From contig CAMVGV010000001.1 of the NCBI GenBank assembly GCA_947167135.1, positions 47,091-111,090 of the forward strand: a stretch of DNA of 64,000 bases. The letters run 5' to 3'. A model generated the notes under the pieces. That model had not been told where the DNA came from. It ran no database searches and saw nothing but the letters and a program-made list of their open reading frames with translations. Positions 27,951 to 36,302 of the stretch are shown one piece after another. The position numbers were made by a program, and so were the translations under genes. Numbering within the stretch: position 1 is the first letter of the stretch; every line of letters starts with the position of its first letter. Source of the stretch: an uncultured Lachnospiraceae bacterium (lineage in GTDB: Bacteria; Bacillota; Clostridia; Lachnospirales; Lachnospiraceae).

Positions 27951-27971
27951 ATTCTTCGCTTCGCTCAGAAT
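27951..27971 (+). repeat. chromosomal palindrome, ATTCT/AGAAT type
   Basis: ATTCTTCGCTTCGCTCAGAAT, followed by GAC, lies between the response regulator and mutS2. It is the last copy of the family found in the window. A degenerate right half (GATCCGCTCAGGAT) follows at about 27981-27994 and reaches the mutS2 stop. Confidence 0.85.
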
Positions 27972-27995
27972 GACAATGGAGATCCGCTCAGGATC

Positions 27996-30398
27996 CTAGT
28001 CGTTCCTGAAGACCGCGATGGTCACTCCCGAATCGCCTTCTCCGAATTTACCCTCACGGAACTCCCGGATATAACGGCAGTTTTTCAGGTATGAGCGGAC
28101 GGTTTCCCTTAAGATACCGGAGCCCTTTCCGTGAACGATACGAACCTGTGACAGATGCGAAACATAGGCATCATCAAGGTAAGCAGAGAGCTCCTCCCTT
28201 GCATCATCGGAGTTCTTTCCGATGAGGTTTATCTCGGGGTGTATGGTCTTCGTGTGACCCAGGGTCTTCTTTCCTGAAGAAAGGCTTCCGATCCCGTATC
28301 CCCGGCGGGCCGTATCCTCCGGGTTCAGATCGCTTATATTTACCTTATACTTAATAATACCACATTGGACGGATAAATTCCCGTTATTATCGGGAAGGGT
28401 CTGTACGATACCCTTCAGATTTTGGGAGATTATCCTCACGTTCATTCCGATCTTTATCTGCTTACGTTTCAGATTTCCCTTCGGTCTGTCTTTTTCCGGT
28501 ACGGCAGAAAGGGAGGGGGAGATCCCGGATGAGGATGGAAGGGTTTTATTAAGGGATTCCCGTAATGCCGCCCGGTCCCTTTCAGCAGCCTTCAGTGTGT
28601 CTGAATCCGCATATTTCTGCATATTCTTTATTGCCGCATCTGCGGTTTCCTTTGCCTGCTTTAAGATGAGCCTGGCTTCCTCTTTTGCTGAGGAGAGGAT
28701 CTTTTCCTTTGATTCATTCAGGCGCTGGCGCCCGGAGTCGAGCTCCGACTGGAGACGCTCTATCTCTGCCTGTGTTTCACTTATTTCCCTCTGTTTTTTC
28801 TCCAGAGTTACACGGTTTTCTTCGAGGCTTGCAAGTACCTTTTCGAATTTCTCATCCTCTTCGTTTACCCGTTTCTTCGCATCATTTATTATCCTGTCGG
28901 GAAGACCAAGCCTTTTAGATATGGCAAAGGCATTGCTTTTTCCCGGAACACCCACCAGTATCCTGTAGGTGGGACGGAGTGATTCCACGTCGAATTCAAG
29001 ACAGGCGTTCTCGACCCAGGCTGTGGAAAGCGCATATTCCTTTAGCTCCGGATAATGGGTGGTGGCCATGGTGCGTATGCTCTTCTTGTGAAGAAAATCA
29101 AGGACTGCCATGGCAAGGGCTGCTCCTTCTGTGGGATCGGTCCCCGCGCAGAGCTCGTCAAAGAGGCAGAGACAGGTGATATTTGCGTCACGCAGTATCT
29201 CCACGATGTTGGTCATATGGGATGAAAAGGTGGACAGAGACTGTTCTATACTCTGTTCGTCGCCTATGTCCGCGTATATCTCCCGGAAAAATGAGAGTGT
29301 ACTCCTGTCGCCGGCAGGAATGTGAAGGCCGGACAGACCCATAAGCTCCAGAAGTCCGACAGTCTTCAGGGATACGGTCTTTCCTCCGGTATTCGGCCCG
29401 GTTACGACCAGCAGGTCAAAGCTCTCGCCCAGCTCAATGTCTATGGGCACGACCGCATCCCTGCCGATAAGGGGATGACGGGCAGCTCTTAAGCGTATGA
29501 TCTCTCCGGTATTGAATTCAGGTCTCACGGCATTCATATCGAGGGCGAGAGAGGCTTTTGCAAAGATAAAATCAAGCTCAGCCATTATAGTAAGATCTGC
29601 TTCTATTATCTCGGCATTCTGTCCGGCTTCGAAGGAGAGTGCCTTCAGGATCGAATTGATCTCTTCCTGTTCTTTAAGCTCCAGCTCCTTTATCTCATTA
29701 TTCATTTCCACTACGGCCTTTGGCTCGATAAACAGGGTGGAGCCTGTACCCGACTGGTCATGGACGATCCCGGGAACCTGGGATTTGTACTCGCTTCTGA
29801 CAGGTATGCAGTAACGGCTGTCCCTTGTCACTATCATTCTGTCCATCAGATATTCGGAAATACGGCCGCTTATCATTTTTGACAGCGTGGAGTGGACGTT
29901 ACTGCGGGTATTTTTTATTTTCCGCCGGACAGCTTTTAATTCCGGGCTGGCATCATCGGATACAGTGTCGGAATCAAGTATGCAGCGCCTTATCTCCTTT
30001 GCTATGTAGTCCAGGCTTTCAAGGCAGCCGAAGCGGTCATCAAGGGAATCCGTGACACGGTTTTCTTCGGGATCCTTATCGCCATAGGACTTTACTTCCT
30101 TTGTAACCTCCAGAAAGGATGCGATATCCAGAAGCTCCGTCATGCTTAATACAGCTCCGGCAACAGCCTGCCTTAAGGAGCTGCCGGTATCGCGGACGCC
30201 GGAAAAAGACGGGCTTCCGTATTTGAAAATACGCTGCAGCGCGTCTTCCGTCTCGCCCTGAGCATGCTCGATGTCCTCTATACTGTTAAAGGGCACAAGC
30301 TCCCTGCAGAGCTTTTTTCCTCTTTCGGAGGAGGCTTCTTCTTCCAGAAGCATAATTATCTTGTCAAATTCCAGGGTATGAAGTACTTTTCTGTTCAT
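27996..30398 (-). CDS. mutS2: MutS2 family ATPase/endonuclease
   Basis: An 800-residue MutS2, known to suppress recombination and, in Bacillus, to rescue collided ribosomes. The MutS core and clamp occupy the first half. The ATPase has Walker A GPNTGGKT, then DIGDEQSIEQSLSTFSSH, Walker B LFDELCAGTDPTEGAA and ATTHYPELK. A coiled coil (about 510-620) and a KOW-like segment (KIGMNVRIISQNLKG) follow, then a carboxy-terminal Smr domain with VHGKGSG. The first Smr motif, usually LDLRG, reads INLIG here, so nuclease activity may be altered. The start ATG is on the minus strand at 30398. Confidence 0.93.
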   Translation of the reverse strand: MNRKVLHTLEFDKIIMLLEEEASSERGKKLCRELVPFNSIEDIEHAQGETEDALQRIFKYGSPSFSGVRDTGSSLRQAVAGAVLSMTELLDIASFLEVTKEVKSYGDKDPEENRVTDSLDDRFGCLESLDYIAKEIRRCILDSDTVSDDASPELKAVRRKIKNTRSNVHSTLSKMISGRISEYLMDRMIVTRDSRYCIPVRSEYKSQVPGIVHDQSGTGSTLFIEPKAVVEMNNEIKELELKEQEEINSILKALSFEAGQNAEIIEADLTIMAELDFIFAKASLALDMNAVRPEFNTGEIIRLRAARHPLIGRDAVVPIDIELGESFDLLVVTGPNTGGKTVSLKTVGLLELMGLSGLHIPAGDRSTLSFFREIYADIGDEQSIEQSLSTFSSHMTNIVEILRDANITCLCLFDELCAGTDPTEGAALAMAVLDFLHKKSIRTMATTHYPELKEYALSTAWVENACLEFDVESLRPTYRILVGVPGKSNAFAISKRLGLPDRIINDAKKRVNEEDEKFEKVLASLEENRVTLEKKQREISETQAEIERLQSELDSGRQRLNESKEKILSSAKEEARLILKQAKETADAAIKNMQKYADSDTLKAAERDRAALRESLNKTLPSSSGISPSLSAVPEKDRPKGNLKRKQIKIGMNVRIISQNLKGIVQTLPDNNGNLSVQCGIIKYKVNISDLNPEDTARRGYGIGSLSSGKKTLGHTKTIHPEINLIGKNSDDAREELSAYLDDAYVSHLSQVRIVHGKGSGILRETVRSYLKNCRYIREFREGKFGEGDSGVTIAVFRND

Positions 30399-30417
30399 GC
30401 TGTTTATTGTATCATAA

Positions 30418-30517
30418 TGACCCGGACGCTAAAAGTACCGGATCACGTGGACAGTGAGCAGTAGACACAATATGCTCTGAATGATAAAATGATTCGGATG
30501 CCAAATGTACTGAATCA
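30418..30517 (+). repeat. pair of 28-bp palindromes in the divergent mutS2/htrA-like promoter region
   Basis: Two related 28-bp units lie 72 bp apart. The first (30418-30445) begins TGACCCGG and ends CCGGATCA; the second (30490-30517) begins TGATTCGG and ends CTGAATCA. Their loops are similar (ACGCTAAAAGTA and ATGCCAAATGTA). The arms differ between the units but stay mostly complementary. The intergenic space is 127 bp and serves two divergent genes, so these may be operators or leader hairpins. Confidence 0.6.
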
Positions 30518-30525
30518 CTATAGTT

Positions 30526-32019
30526 ATGGACGAGAATAATTCTTCTGAATACCAGTTTATAAAAGAAACGATCAAGGAGCGGCCCTTAAATAAAAAGAAG
30601 GTTCTTACAAGGGTTATCATGATCATTATCTGCGGGCTGCTTTTCGGCGCTGTTTCCGCAGGAGTGTTTATCCTTACCGTCCGGCAGTACCTTTCGGAAA
30701 GAGGGGACGGGATAGATCCTGTCAATATTCCAAGGGATGAGGAAATGGTTTCCGCAGATGAAGAGCCGGAGGAAAAGCCGGAGGAAAATCCCGGGGATGT
30801 GTCTGAAGAAGCACCTGAGGAAGTGACGGAGGAAGCTTCTGGGGAGGAGCCGGAGCAGGAGGAAAACGGAGTTTCCGGGAATGCAGCGGGAGAAGGCGGG
30901 GAATCCGGAGAGGAATCCTCAAAGGAGGCTTCTTCGGAAGAGGGATCCGCGGATAATGCCCCAAAGAAGATCGTTTCATACAATATAACCGAGCATGTTT
31001 CCCTTTCCGTGGAGGATTACAAAAGTCTTTACAGGACGCTTAAGGGAGTGGCGACCGAGGTGGGACGTTCGGTCGTTTCGGTTACAATGGTCGTTAATGA
31101 TACAGACTGGTTTGAGAATTCCTACGAGGATTCGAATACGGTTTCGGGACTTATAGTTGCCAATAACGGAAAGGATCTTCTGATCCTGGCGGAAATGCCG
31201 GCCACTGACGAGGAAATGGAGCTCAGCGTGACTTTTGCGGACGGGGCTACACTTCCGGGAGAAGTGAAGCAGGATGATCCGGATACAGGTCTTTCCATCA
31301 TATCCGTTCCTCTTTCATCGATCTCCGATGATACCAAAAAGGAGATAAAGGAAGCGGAGCTTGGGAATTCAAGAGGGTCGAATATCGTCGGACTTCCGGT
31401 TATGGCGCTGGGTGCGCCTCTGGGGATACAGGGAAGCCAGTGCTTCGGGCGCACAACGGGAAACCAGAGGGAAATATCCCTTCCGGATAAAAATATCCAC
31501 GTTCTGAGTACGGATATCTATGGCAGTGAAAACGCAAGCGGGGTCATTACGGACTATGACGGGAATGTCATAGGAATAATATCCGGAGATACGTTTATGG
31601 ATGATATGCCGAATCTTCTTTCAGGATATGCAATATCCGATCTGAAGGGCATAATAGAAAGACTTTCAAACGGTTCGTCCGGCTGTTATCTCGGAATATA
31701 CGGAACAGATGTCACACCTGAGATTAACGAGAAGGAAGGAGTACCTCTGGGACTATACGTTACCAGAGTTGCACTTGATTCTCCTGCAATGAGCGGAGGA
31801 ATACAGAGCGGGGATGTCATTACCCGTCTGGGCACAGCCAATATTTCCTCCCTTTCGGATTACAGTGACCAGCTGATGAAGTATCAGCCGGGAGATGAAG
31901 CGGTCATTACCGTTCAGCGTTATTCCCAGGGTGAGTTTCAGGAGATGACTTTTGAAATAGACTTCGGAAAGGCCGGAGAGGCCGTGGAAGAGTTGAAAGG
32001 AGCAGATACAAACAGATGA
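30526..32019 (+). CDS. membrane-anchored HtrA-like protein with PDZ domain, catalytic residues lost
   Basis: A 497-residue protein. A cytoplasmic start is followed by one membrane span (about residues 29-51), a Glu/Ser-rich acidic linker (about 70-147), a trypsin-like beta-barrel domain (about 170-375) and a PDZ domain (about 385-490, LYVTRVALDSPAMSGGIQSGD). The fold order is that of HtrA/DegP, but the place of the catalytic His reads ILAEMP, the DLAV aspartate is replaced (DTGLSII), and the GNSGGP loop reads SENASG. It is therefore probably a non-proteolytic scaffold or sensor. Its last codon overlaps the next ATG (ATGA). Confidence 0.82.
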   Translation: MDENNSSEYQFIKETIKERPLNKKKVLTRVIMIIICGLLFGAVSAGVFILTVRQYLSERGDGIDPVNIPRDEEMVSADEEPEEKPEENPGDVSEEAPEEVTEEASGEEPEQEENGVSGNAAGEGGESGEESSKEASSEEGSADNAPKKIVSYNITEHVSLSVEDYKSLYRTLKGVATEVGRSVVSVTMVVNDTDWFENSYEDSNTVSGLIVANNGKDLLILAEMPATDEEMELSVTFADGATLPGEVKQDDPDTGLSIISVPLSSISDDTKKEIKEAELGNSRGSNIVGLPVMALGAPLGIQGSQCFGRTTGNQREISLPDKNIHVLSTDIYGSENASGVITDYDGNVIGIISGDTFMDDMPNLLSGYAISDLKGIIERLSNGSSGCYLGIYGTDVTPEINEKEGVPLGLYVTRVALDSPAMSGGIQSGDVITRLGTANISSLSDYSDQLMKYQPGDEAVITVQRYSQGEFQEMTFEIDFGKAGEAVEELKGADTNR

Positions 32020-32969
32020 AGTATATAGCCGATCTGAAGGAGGGTGACAGCCTTTCGGACATTTATCTCTGCAAATATAAGGTACAGGCGGAAACAAGAA
32101 ACGGTAAGCCTTATTTTAATGTGATACTACAGGACAAAACCGGTACACTGGATGCAAAGGTCTGGGAGATAAATTCCGATGGGATTGCGGATTTTGACGT
32201 GATGGATTATATCTATGTGGTCGGCGACGTTTCCAGATATCAGGGTGCGCTGCAGGCATCACTCCGCAGGATAAAGGTTGCAAGAGATGATGAGTATATA
32301 GCTTCCGATTATCTGCCGGTCAGCCCCTACAGTATCGACAATATGTACAACGACCTTAAGGCGGTCATAGAAACCGTAAAGAATCCCCATCTGCATCTTC
32401 TTCTGACAAGTATTTTTATTGATGATGAACGCTTTGCGGAGCTTTTCAAAACCCGCTCCGCAGCGAAGACCATCCACCACAGCTTTGTCGGCGGCCTGAT
32501 GCAGCATACACTGGCGGTGACAAGGCTCTGCAAGTACTATACAAAGGCATATCCTGCACTGAATCATGACCTGCTTATCACCGCTGCTCTGCTCCATGAC
32601 ATCGGGAAGGTAAGGGAAATATCGGATTTTCCGCAGAATGATTATACGGATGACGGGCAGCTTCTGGGACATATAGTTATGGGAGCGGAGATGATAGGAG
32701 AGAAGGCGCGAAAGATACCGGATTTTCCCCCGAAGCTTTTAAGAGAGCTGCAGCACTGCATCCTCGCACATCACGGGGAGTATGAATACGGCTCTCCAAA
32801 GAAGCCGGCTATGATGGAGGCTCTGGCTCTCAATATGGCCGATAATACGGACGCCAAAATGGAAACCTTCAGTGAGATCATTTCAGGCCTGAGCACGGAA
32901 AAGAAGGATCAGTGGCTGGGCTATAACAGGCTCTTTGAGTCCAACATCCGAAAAGCCGGAGATTGGTGA
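32016..32969 (+). CDS. YhaM-family 3'-5' exoribonuclease (OB fold plus HD domain)
   Basis: A 317-residue cytoplasmic nuclease of the YhaM type. An OB-fold nucleic-acid-binding domain (residues about 15-90, DKTGTLDAKVWEIN) is followed by an HD phosphohydrolase domain with HHSFVGGLMQHT, LLHDIGK and LAHHGEYEYGSP, which provide the metal ligands. The family shortens RNA and single-stranded DNA from the 3' end. The start codon overlaps the stop of the HtrA-like gene by four bases, so the two are translationally coupled. The length agrees with the family (about 310-320). Confidence 0.92.
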   Translation: MKYIADLKEGDSLSDIYLCKYKVQAETRNGKPYFNVILQDKTGTLDAKVWEINSDGIADFDVMDYIYVVGDVSRYQGALQASLRRIKVARDDEYIASDYLPVSPYSIDNMYNDLKAVIETVKNPHLHLLLTSIFIDDERFAELFKTRSAAKTIHHSFVGGLMQHTLAVTRLCKYYTKAYPALNHDLLITAALLHDIGKVREISDFPQNDYTDDGQLLGHIVMGAEMIGEKARKIPDFPPKLLRELQHCILAHHGEYEYGSPKKPAMMEALALNMADNTDAKMETFSEIISGLSTEKKDQWLGYNRLFESNIRKAGDW

Positions 32970-33018
32970 TATGATATGACGCGCCGGGCGGCGGAAAAAA
33001 CAATTGGAGGCAGAACAG

Positions 33019-34557
33019 TTGTTTAAGAAAAATGACATAATCAAGGCCGTTATAGACGGCCTCGGAAATGATGGGGAAGGCATCGCACATATTGATGGCT
33101 TTCCCTTCTTTATAAAGGACTGCGCACCCGGAGACCGGGTCAGCGCAAAGGTTATGAAGGTTAAAAAGAATATGGGATACGCCCGTCTGATCTCTGTTGA
33201 TGAACCTTCGGAAAACAGGATAACCCCGGAATGTCCGGTGGCTCAAAGCTGCGGCGGATGTACCCTCCAGCATATCTCCTATGAAGCTGAGCTTAAGTAC
33301 AAGGATGAGAAGGTATATAACTGTCTTCTCCGGATCGGAGGGATAGACCGGGAAATACTCGACCGGGCACGTGAACCCATTGTTCCTTCGGAAAAGGTTT
33401 TTCGCTATAGGAATAAGGCTCAATACCCCATAGGAAGGGATAAGGACGGAAAGGCGGTTGCAGGATTCTTCTCGGGAAGGACCCACCATATCGTCCCTCA
33501 GGAGGACTGCAGGCTTTCTCCTCCGGAATTCAGCCGGATCATCCGCACGGTACTTGACTACATTGATGAATTCCATATCCCTGTATATGATGAGACGACC
33601 GGCAGGGGACTCATACGCCATGTGCTTATCAGAAAGGGCTTTAATACCGGAGAAATAATGTGCTGCCTTGTTTCCACGTCTGAGGAGCTGCCACATTCGG
33701 ATCAGCTTACGGAAAAGCTTATGGAGATTTCCGGAGTAAAGTCTGTCTGTCTCAATATAAATCCCCAAAGGACCAATGTGATACTGGGAAGGAGTACCGT
33801 TTCTCTTTCCGGAGAGCTGTTTATTGAGGATATTCTCTGCGGTTTAAGGTTCAGGATATCGCCCCTTTCCTTTTATCAGATAAATCCTGTTATGGCAGAG
33901 AAATTGTACAAAAAGGCGCTTGAATATGCGGAACTCTCTGATGACGGGGTTTCTCACGGAGCTTTTGAAGAGCCTTCGGAAGAGGGAAACGAAGACGCTG
34001 CTGAGTCTTCAGTTACTGAAATATGGGACATCTGCTGCGGCATAGGAACCATAACACTTGCTGCCGCTTCCGCTTCAAAAAACAGTTTTGTCCACGGGGT
34101 GGAGATCGTTCCCGACGCAGCATTCGATGCAAAAACGAATGCAGAGCTTAACTCCATACAAAACGTTGACTTTACCGCCGCAGCCGCTGAAGAGTATCTG
34201 CCGGAATACTACAGGAATAACCCGGGATCCGAAGCAGATATCATAATCCTTGATCCGCCGAGAAAGGGGCTGGCACCGGAGGTACTGAACACCGTGGCGG
34301 CTCTCGCCCCAAACCGCATAGTCTATGTATCCTGTGATCCTGCCACCCTTGCCCGGGATCTGAAGATCCTTCTGTCATCAGGCTACAGTCTGGAAAGATA
34401 CCGTCCTTTCGACCAGTTTGCAAGGACGGGGCATGTGGAGACTGTATGCCTCTTGAGCAACACCCAAAGCAAGAAGAAAGAGTCCTATATTACGCTTGAT
34501 GTGGAGATGGCAGATTACTATCGCATCAAGAACGAAGGGAAGAATTCTACCACCTAA
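33019..34557 (+). CDS. rlmD: 23S rRNA uracil-C5 methyltransferase, RlmD/TrmA family
   Basis: A 512-residue SAM-dependent RNA m5U methyltransferase. A TRAM domain lies at the start (NDGEGIAHIDGFPFF). A 4Fe-4S cluster site is formed by CPVAQSCGGC with a later cysteine in EDCRLSP. The catalytic domain has ICCGIGTITLA for SAM, LDPPRKGL, and the nucleophile cysteine in VYVSCDPATLARD. An acidic insert of about 25 residues lies before the SAM motif. The first in-frame TTG is 33004, but GGAGG at 33006-33010 sits eight bases before the TTG at 33019, so that start is chosen. Accessory DNA begins right after this gene. Confidence 0.92.
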   Translation: MFKKNDIIKAVIDGLGNDGEGIAHIDGFPFFIKDCAPGDRVSAKVMKVKKNMGYARLISVDEPSENRITPECPVAQSCGGCTLQHISYEAELKYKDEKVYNCLLRIGGIDREILDRAREPIVPSEKVFRYRNKAQYPIGRDKDGKAVAGFFSGRTHHIVPQEDCRLSPPEFSRIIRTVLDYIDEFHIPVYDETTGRGLIRHVLIRKGFNTGEIMCCLVSTSEELPHSDQLTEKLMEISGVKSVCLNINPQRTNVILGRSTVSLSGELFIEDILCGLRFRISPLSFYQINPVMAEKLYKKALEYAELSDDGVSHGAFEEPSEEGNEDAAESSVTEIWDICCGIGTITLAAASASKNSFVHGVEIVPDAAFDAKTNAELNSIQNVDFTAAAAEEYLPEYYRNNPGSEADIIILDPPRKGLAPEVLNTVAALAPNRIVYVSCDPATLARDLKILLSSGYSLERYRPFDQFARTGHVETVCLLSNTQSKKKESYITLDVEMADYYRIKNEGKNSTT

Positions 34558-34594
34558 AGTTCAGCCTCACAATCGAATAGGAATTTGAATAGAT

Positions 34595-34640
34595 AAGCTG
34601 CAGATGCGGAAATGATCCAAATCTGCAGCTTGTTTTGTTT
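34595..34640 (+). terminator. rho-independent terminator at the core/accessory boundary
   Basis: AAGCTGCAGAT (34595-34605) and ATCTGCAGCTT (34621-34631) form an 11-bp stem with a 15-nt loop, followed by GTTTTGTTT. It ends the rlmD transcript before the SymE-like gene. No tRNA or obvious attachment-site repeat was found at this boundary. Confidence 0.82.
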
Positions 34641-34678
34641 CAAATCAAAATAGTCGATTGAAAAAGGAGGACAAACAC

Positions 34679-35011
34679 ATGGCAAACAAGAACGAAAGAG
34701 AACTGAAGGTTTGTGCGCTGAGCGGACACAACTACAAGCCTGTCCCGTCGATCCGGTTGATGGGCCAGTGGCTGGAGGCTGCCGGGTTCCACATTGGAGA
34801 TCCGGTATTGGTCAGATGTGAGGACGGCAAGCTCATCATTAGCTTGGACACTGCAAGAGCGGAGATGATCGAGGCAGAGAAGGCGTTTATGGAGAAGGAA
34901 ACCAGAAAACTGCATGAAAAATTCCTGAAGGAGAAGAAGGCGCTTCATGCTCAGTTTGTTGCAGAGCGGCAGGCAGAATATGCTAAGGGACAGGGGAAAG
35001 ACTATGTTTGA
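34679..35011 (+). CDS. SymE-like toxin-fold protein with helical C-terminal extension
   Basis: A 110-residue protein. Residues about 8-57 (LKVCALSG, KPVPSIRLMGQWLEAAGF, IGDPVLV, GKLIIS) match the SymE-like AbrB/MazE-related fold, known in E. coli as an RNA-affecting SOS-induced toxin. Unlike short SymE, a charged helix of about 50 residues rich in Lys and Glu follows. AAAGGAGG precedes the ATG at 34679, which excludes the upstream in-frame TTG at 34658. It overlaps the next gene by eight bases, so the pair is coupled. An antisense RNA antitoxin, as in symE/symR, was not identified. Confidence 0.75.
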   Translation: MANKNERELKVCALSGHNYKPVPSIRLMGQWLEAAGFHIGDPVLVRCEDGKLIISLDTARAEMIEAEKAFMEKETRKLHEKFLKEKKALHAQFVAERQAEYAKGQGKDYV

Positions 35012-35282
35012 TGCAACTGATCTCTCCGCTCTGGATCCTAAGTACTTCTCCATCATCTTCACAGATGCCTTTGATGTGACTGTGATGAGCCGAAACACCG
35101 GCCATTATTGGTTCATTCATAATCCGGAGTATCCGACACCGGGAACATGCATCATATTTCACAAGCATAAGGCATCACATCCATATCATCAGCACGGTCG
35201 TGCAAATAGTTTGAAGCAGGCTGTCCGGAGCATACAGAGCCACGATAGGTGGCAGATGCAGGGCAGACCGCCTAAGAGATAA
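35004..35282 (+). CDS. conserved hypothetical protein coupled to the SymE-like gene
   Basis: A 92-residue protein of unknown function, starting at an ATG inside the end of the SymE-like gene. It is rich in His, Tyr and Trp (SRNTGHYWFIHNPEYP, FHKHKASHPYHQHG) and ends in a basic tail. No known domain is recognised. The histidine-rich core suggests metal or nucleic-acid binding, which is speculation. The overlap and shared strand suggest it works with the SymE-like protein. A large compound hairpin ends the transcript. Confidence 0.6.
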   Translation: MFDATDLSALDPKYFSIIFTDAFDVTVMSRNTGHYWFIHNPEYPTPGTCIIFHKHKASHPYHQHGRANSLKQAVRSIQSHDRWQMQGRPPKR

Positions 35283-35287
35283 AATAG

Positions 35288-35370
35288 AATACAGAGGCAC
35301 ACAGCAAAGCAGCGGTACCGGAGGAGATCCAGTAACGCTGCTTCTTTTCATTTGTGCCGGTCTCTGTATT
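35288..35370. terminator. compound nested bidirectional terminator
   Basis: Three nested pairings are visible: AATACAGAG (35288-35296) with CTCTGTATT (35362-35370), GCACA (35297-35301) with TGTGC (35353-35357), and AGCAGCG (35308-35314) with CGCTGCT (35336-35342). It sits between converging genes, and its right arm reaches the stop codon of the minus-strand gene. Confidence 0.75.
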
Positions 35371-35947
35371 AGTCGGCGTAGTAGAGATCCTTTGCAAGCT
35401 TCTGAGCTGCTTTGATCTCGGAGTATGCCTGCGTCTTCTTGATGCCGTACTCAGAGAGAAGTGCATCGAGGATTTCTCCCTTGGTATACTCCTGCTTCAG
35501 CAGATCGAGGATGCGACCATAGCGCGGATTCATCTCTCTGACCTGACGGATCAGATCGTCAATGATAAGACCGAGCAGAGTCGTGTTCTCCAGAGATTCT
35601 GTCTGGGCAGGATCATAACCGTTACCGTCTTCCGACATCATATCTTCCAGCATCTTGTCATAGGAGAGGATGTTCGGATCCCTTTTGAAGTCCGCAATGT
35701 AAGTGCGAACATCGCTCCAAAAGAGCTTCATGGTGCCGGGAAACTGTTCTGCCGTGACCGGTGTGAAGGCGACTAAAACGGCGATGCCGCTGAAGTGCCA
35801 GGTTTCAAGGTTCTCACGATGATAGTTCATCGCTTTTACTTCGTCCCAGTTGTGAACCAGGAACGGAGCGAGGTAGAATCCTTCCGGTACGGGAAGGTTG
35901 TTATACGAGCGCTTATCGCTGTACTGATTGAGGTTAATATCACCCAT
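35369..35947 (-). CDS. hypothetical protein with a C-terminal sigma-like helix-turn-helix
   Basis: A 192-residue protein of mobile-element type. The first about 110 residues are unrecognised and rich in aromatic residues (NLPVPEGFYLAPFLVHNWDE). The last about 50 (GRILDLLKQEYTKGEIL, then YGIKKTQAYSEIKAAQ) look like a region-4-type helix-turn-helix as found in phage small-terminase or sigma-like proteins. CAAGGAGGAAATACGTT gives the ATG a strong ribosome binding site. Its function is unknown; a role in element regulation is inferred from the motif only. Confidence 0.6.
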   Translation of the reverse strand: MGDINLNQYSDKRSYNNLPVPEGFYLAPFLVHNWDEVKAMNYHRENLETWHFSGIAVLVAFTPVTAEQFPGTMKLFWSDVRTYIADFKRDPNILSYDKMLEDMMSEDGNGYDPAQTESLENTTLLGLIIDDLIRQVREMNPRYGRILDLLKQEYTKGEILDALLSEYGIKKTQAYSEIKAAQKLAKDLYYAD

Positions 35948-36220
35948 AACGTATTTCCTCCTTGGGTTGACGCGGAGGAAACCGCAGGGCGATGTTCATT
36001 TGTCCGTATTACTCGACCATTCATCAGGTATTCCTCCTGTTTGTCTGAATGGCCAGTCGCCCTAATAACTGGACCGGTGATAGCTGCAGCTCATCGTTCG
36101 GTTTTCAGGCACTGATTTGATCAGAATCAGCTCACGTTCCGATGAGGGATGGTTTAGAGTCATATCCGAGACAAGCCGCGTGCGGGACGTCTCCCTTGGC
36201 GGATATAAAACCGAGAAAAC
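35948..36220 (-). other. spacer with a strongly initiated small open frame
   Basis: This stretch has no established gene. On the minus strand AACAGGAGGAATACCTG leads into an ATG at 36024 that opens a 62-codon frame (MNGRVIRTNEH...) running to 35836. That frame covers the first 112 bases of the 192-residue gene in another frame. The initiation site is excellent, but the later part of the frame looks like a shadow of the downstream gene. It may be a short leader ORF or a decayed gene. The rest of the spacer shows only minor palindromes (TGATTTGATCAGAATCA). Confidence 0.35.
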
Positions 36221-36266
36221 AAAAACGACAGAACGATACCTTGGGATTAGGTATCCGTACTGTCGT
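36221..36266 (-). terminator. rho-independent terminator after the 49-residue gene
   Basis: Read on the minus strand, ACGACAG...CTGTCGT and ATACCT...AGGTAT form a long interrupted stem of about 16 bp around a seven-base loop, followed by TTTTTGTTTT. It lies about 40 bp after the stop of the small gene at 36303. Confidence 0.8.
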
Positions 36267-36302
36267 CTGGCGCTCTCACGGATTTATACGGTTGTTGGGG
36301 TT

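Noticed and set aside
34558..34680. tRNA or attachment site at the edge of the accessory region
   Set aside because: The space after rlmD holds a terminator only. No tRNA-like cloverleaf, integrase gene or direct-repeat partner was seen, so how the island entered is unknown.
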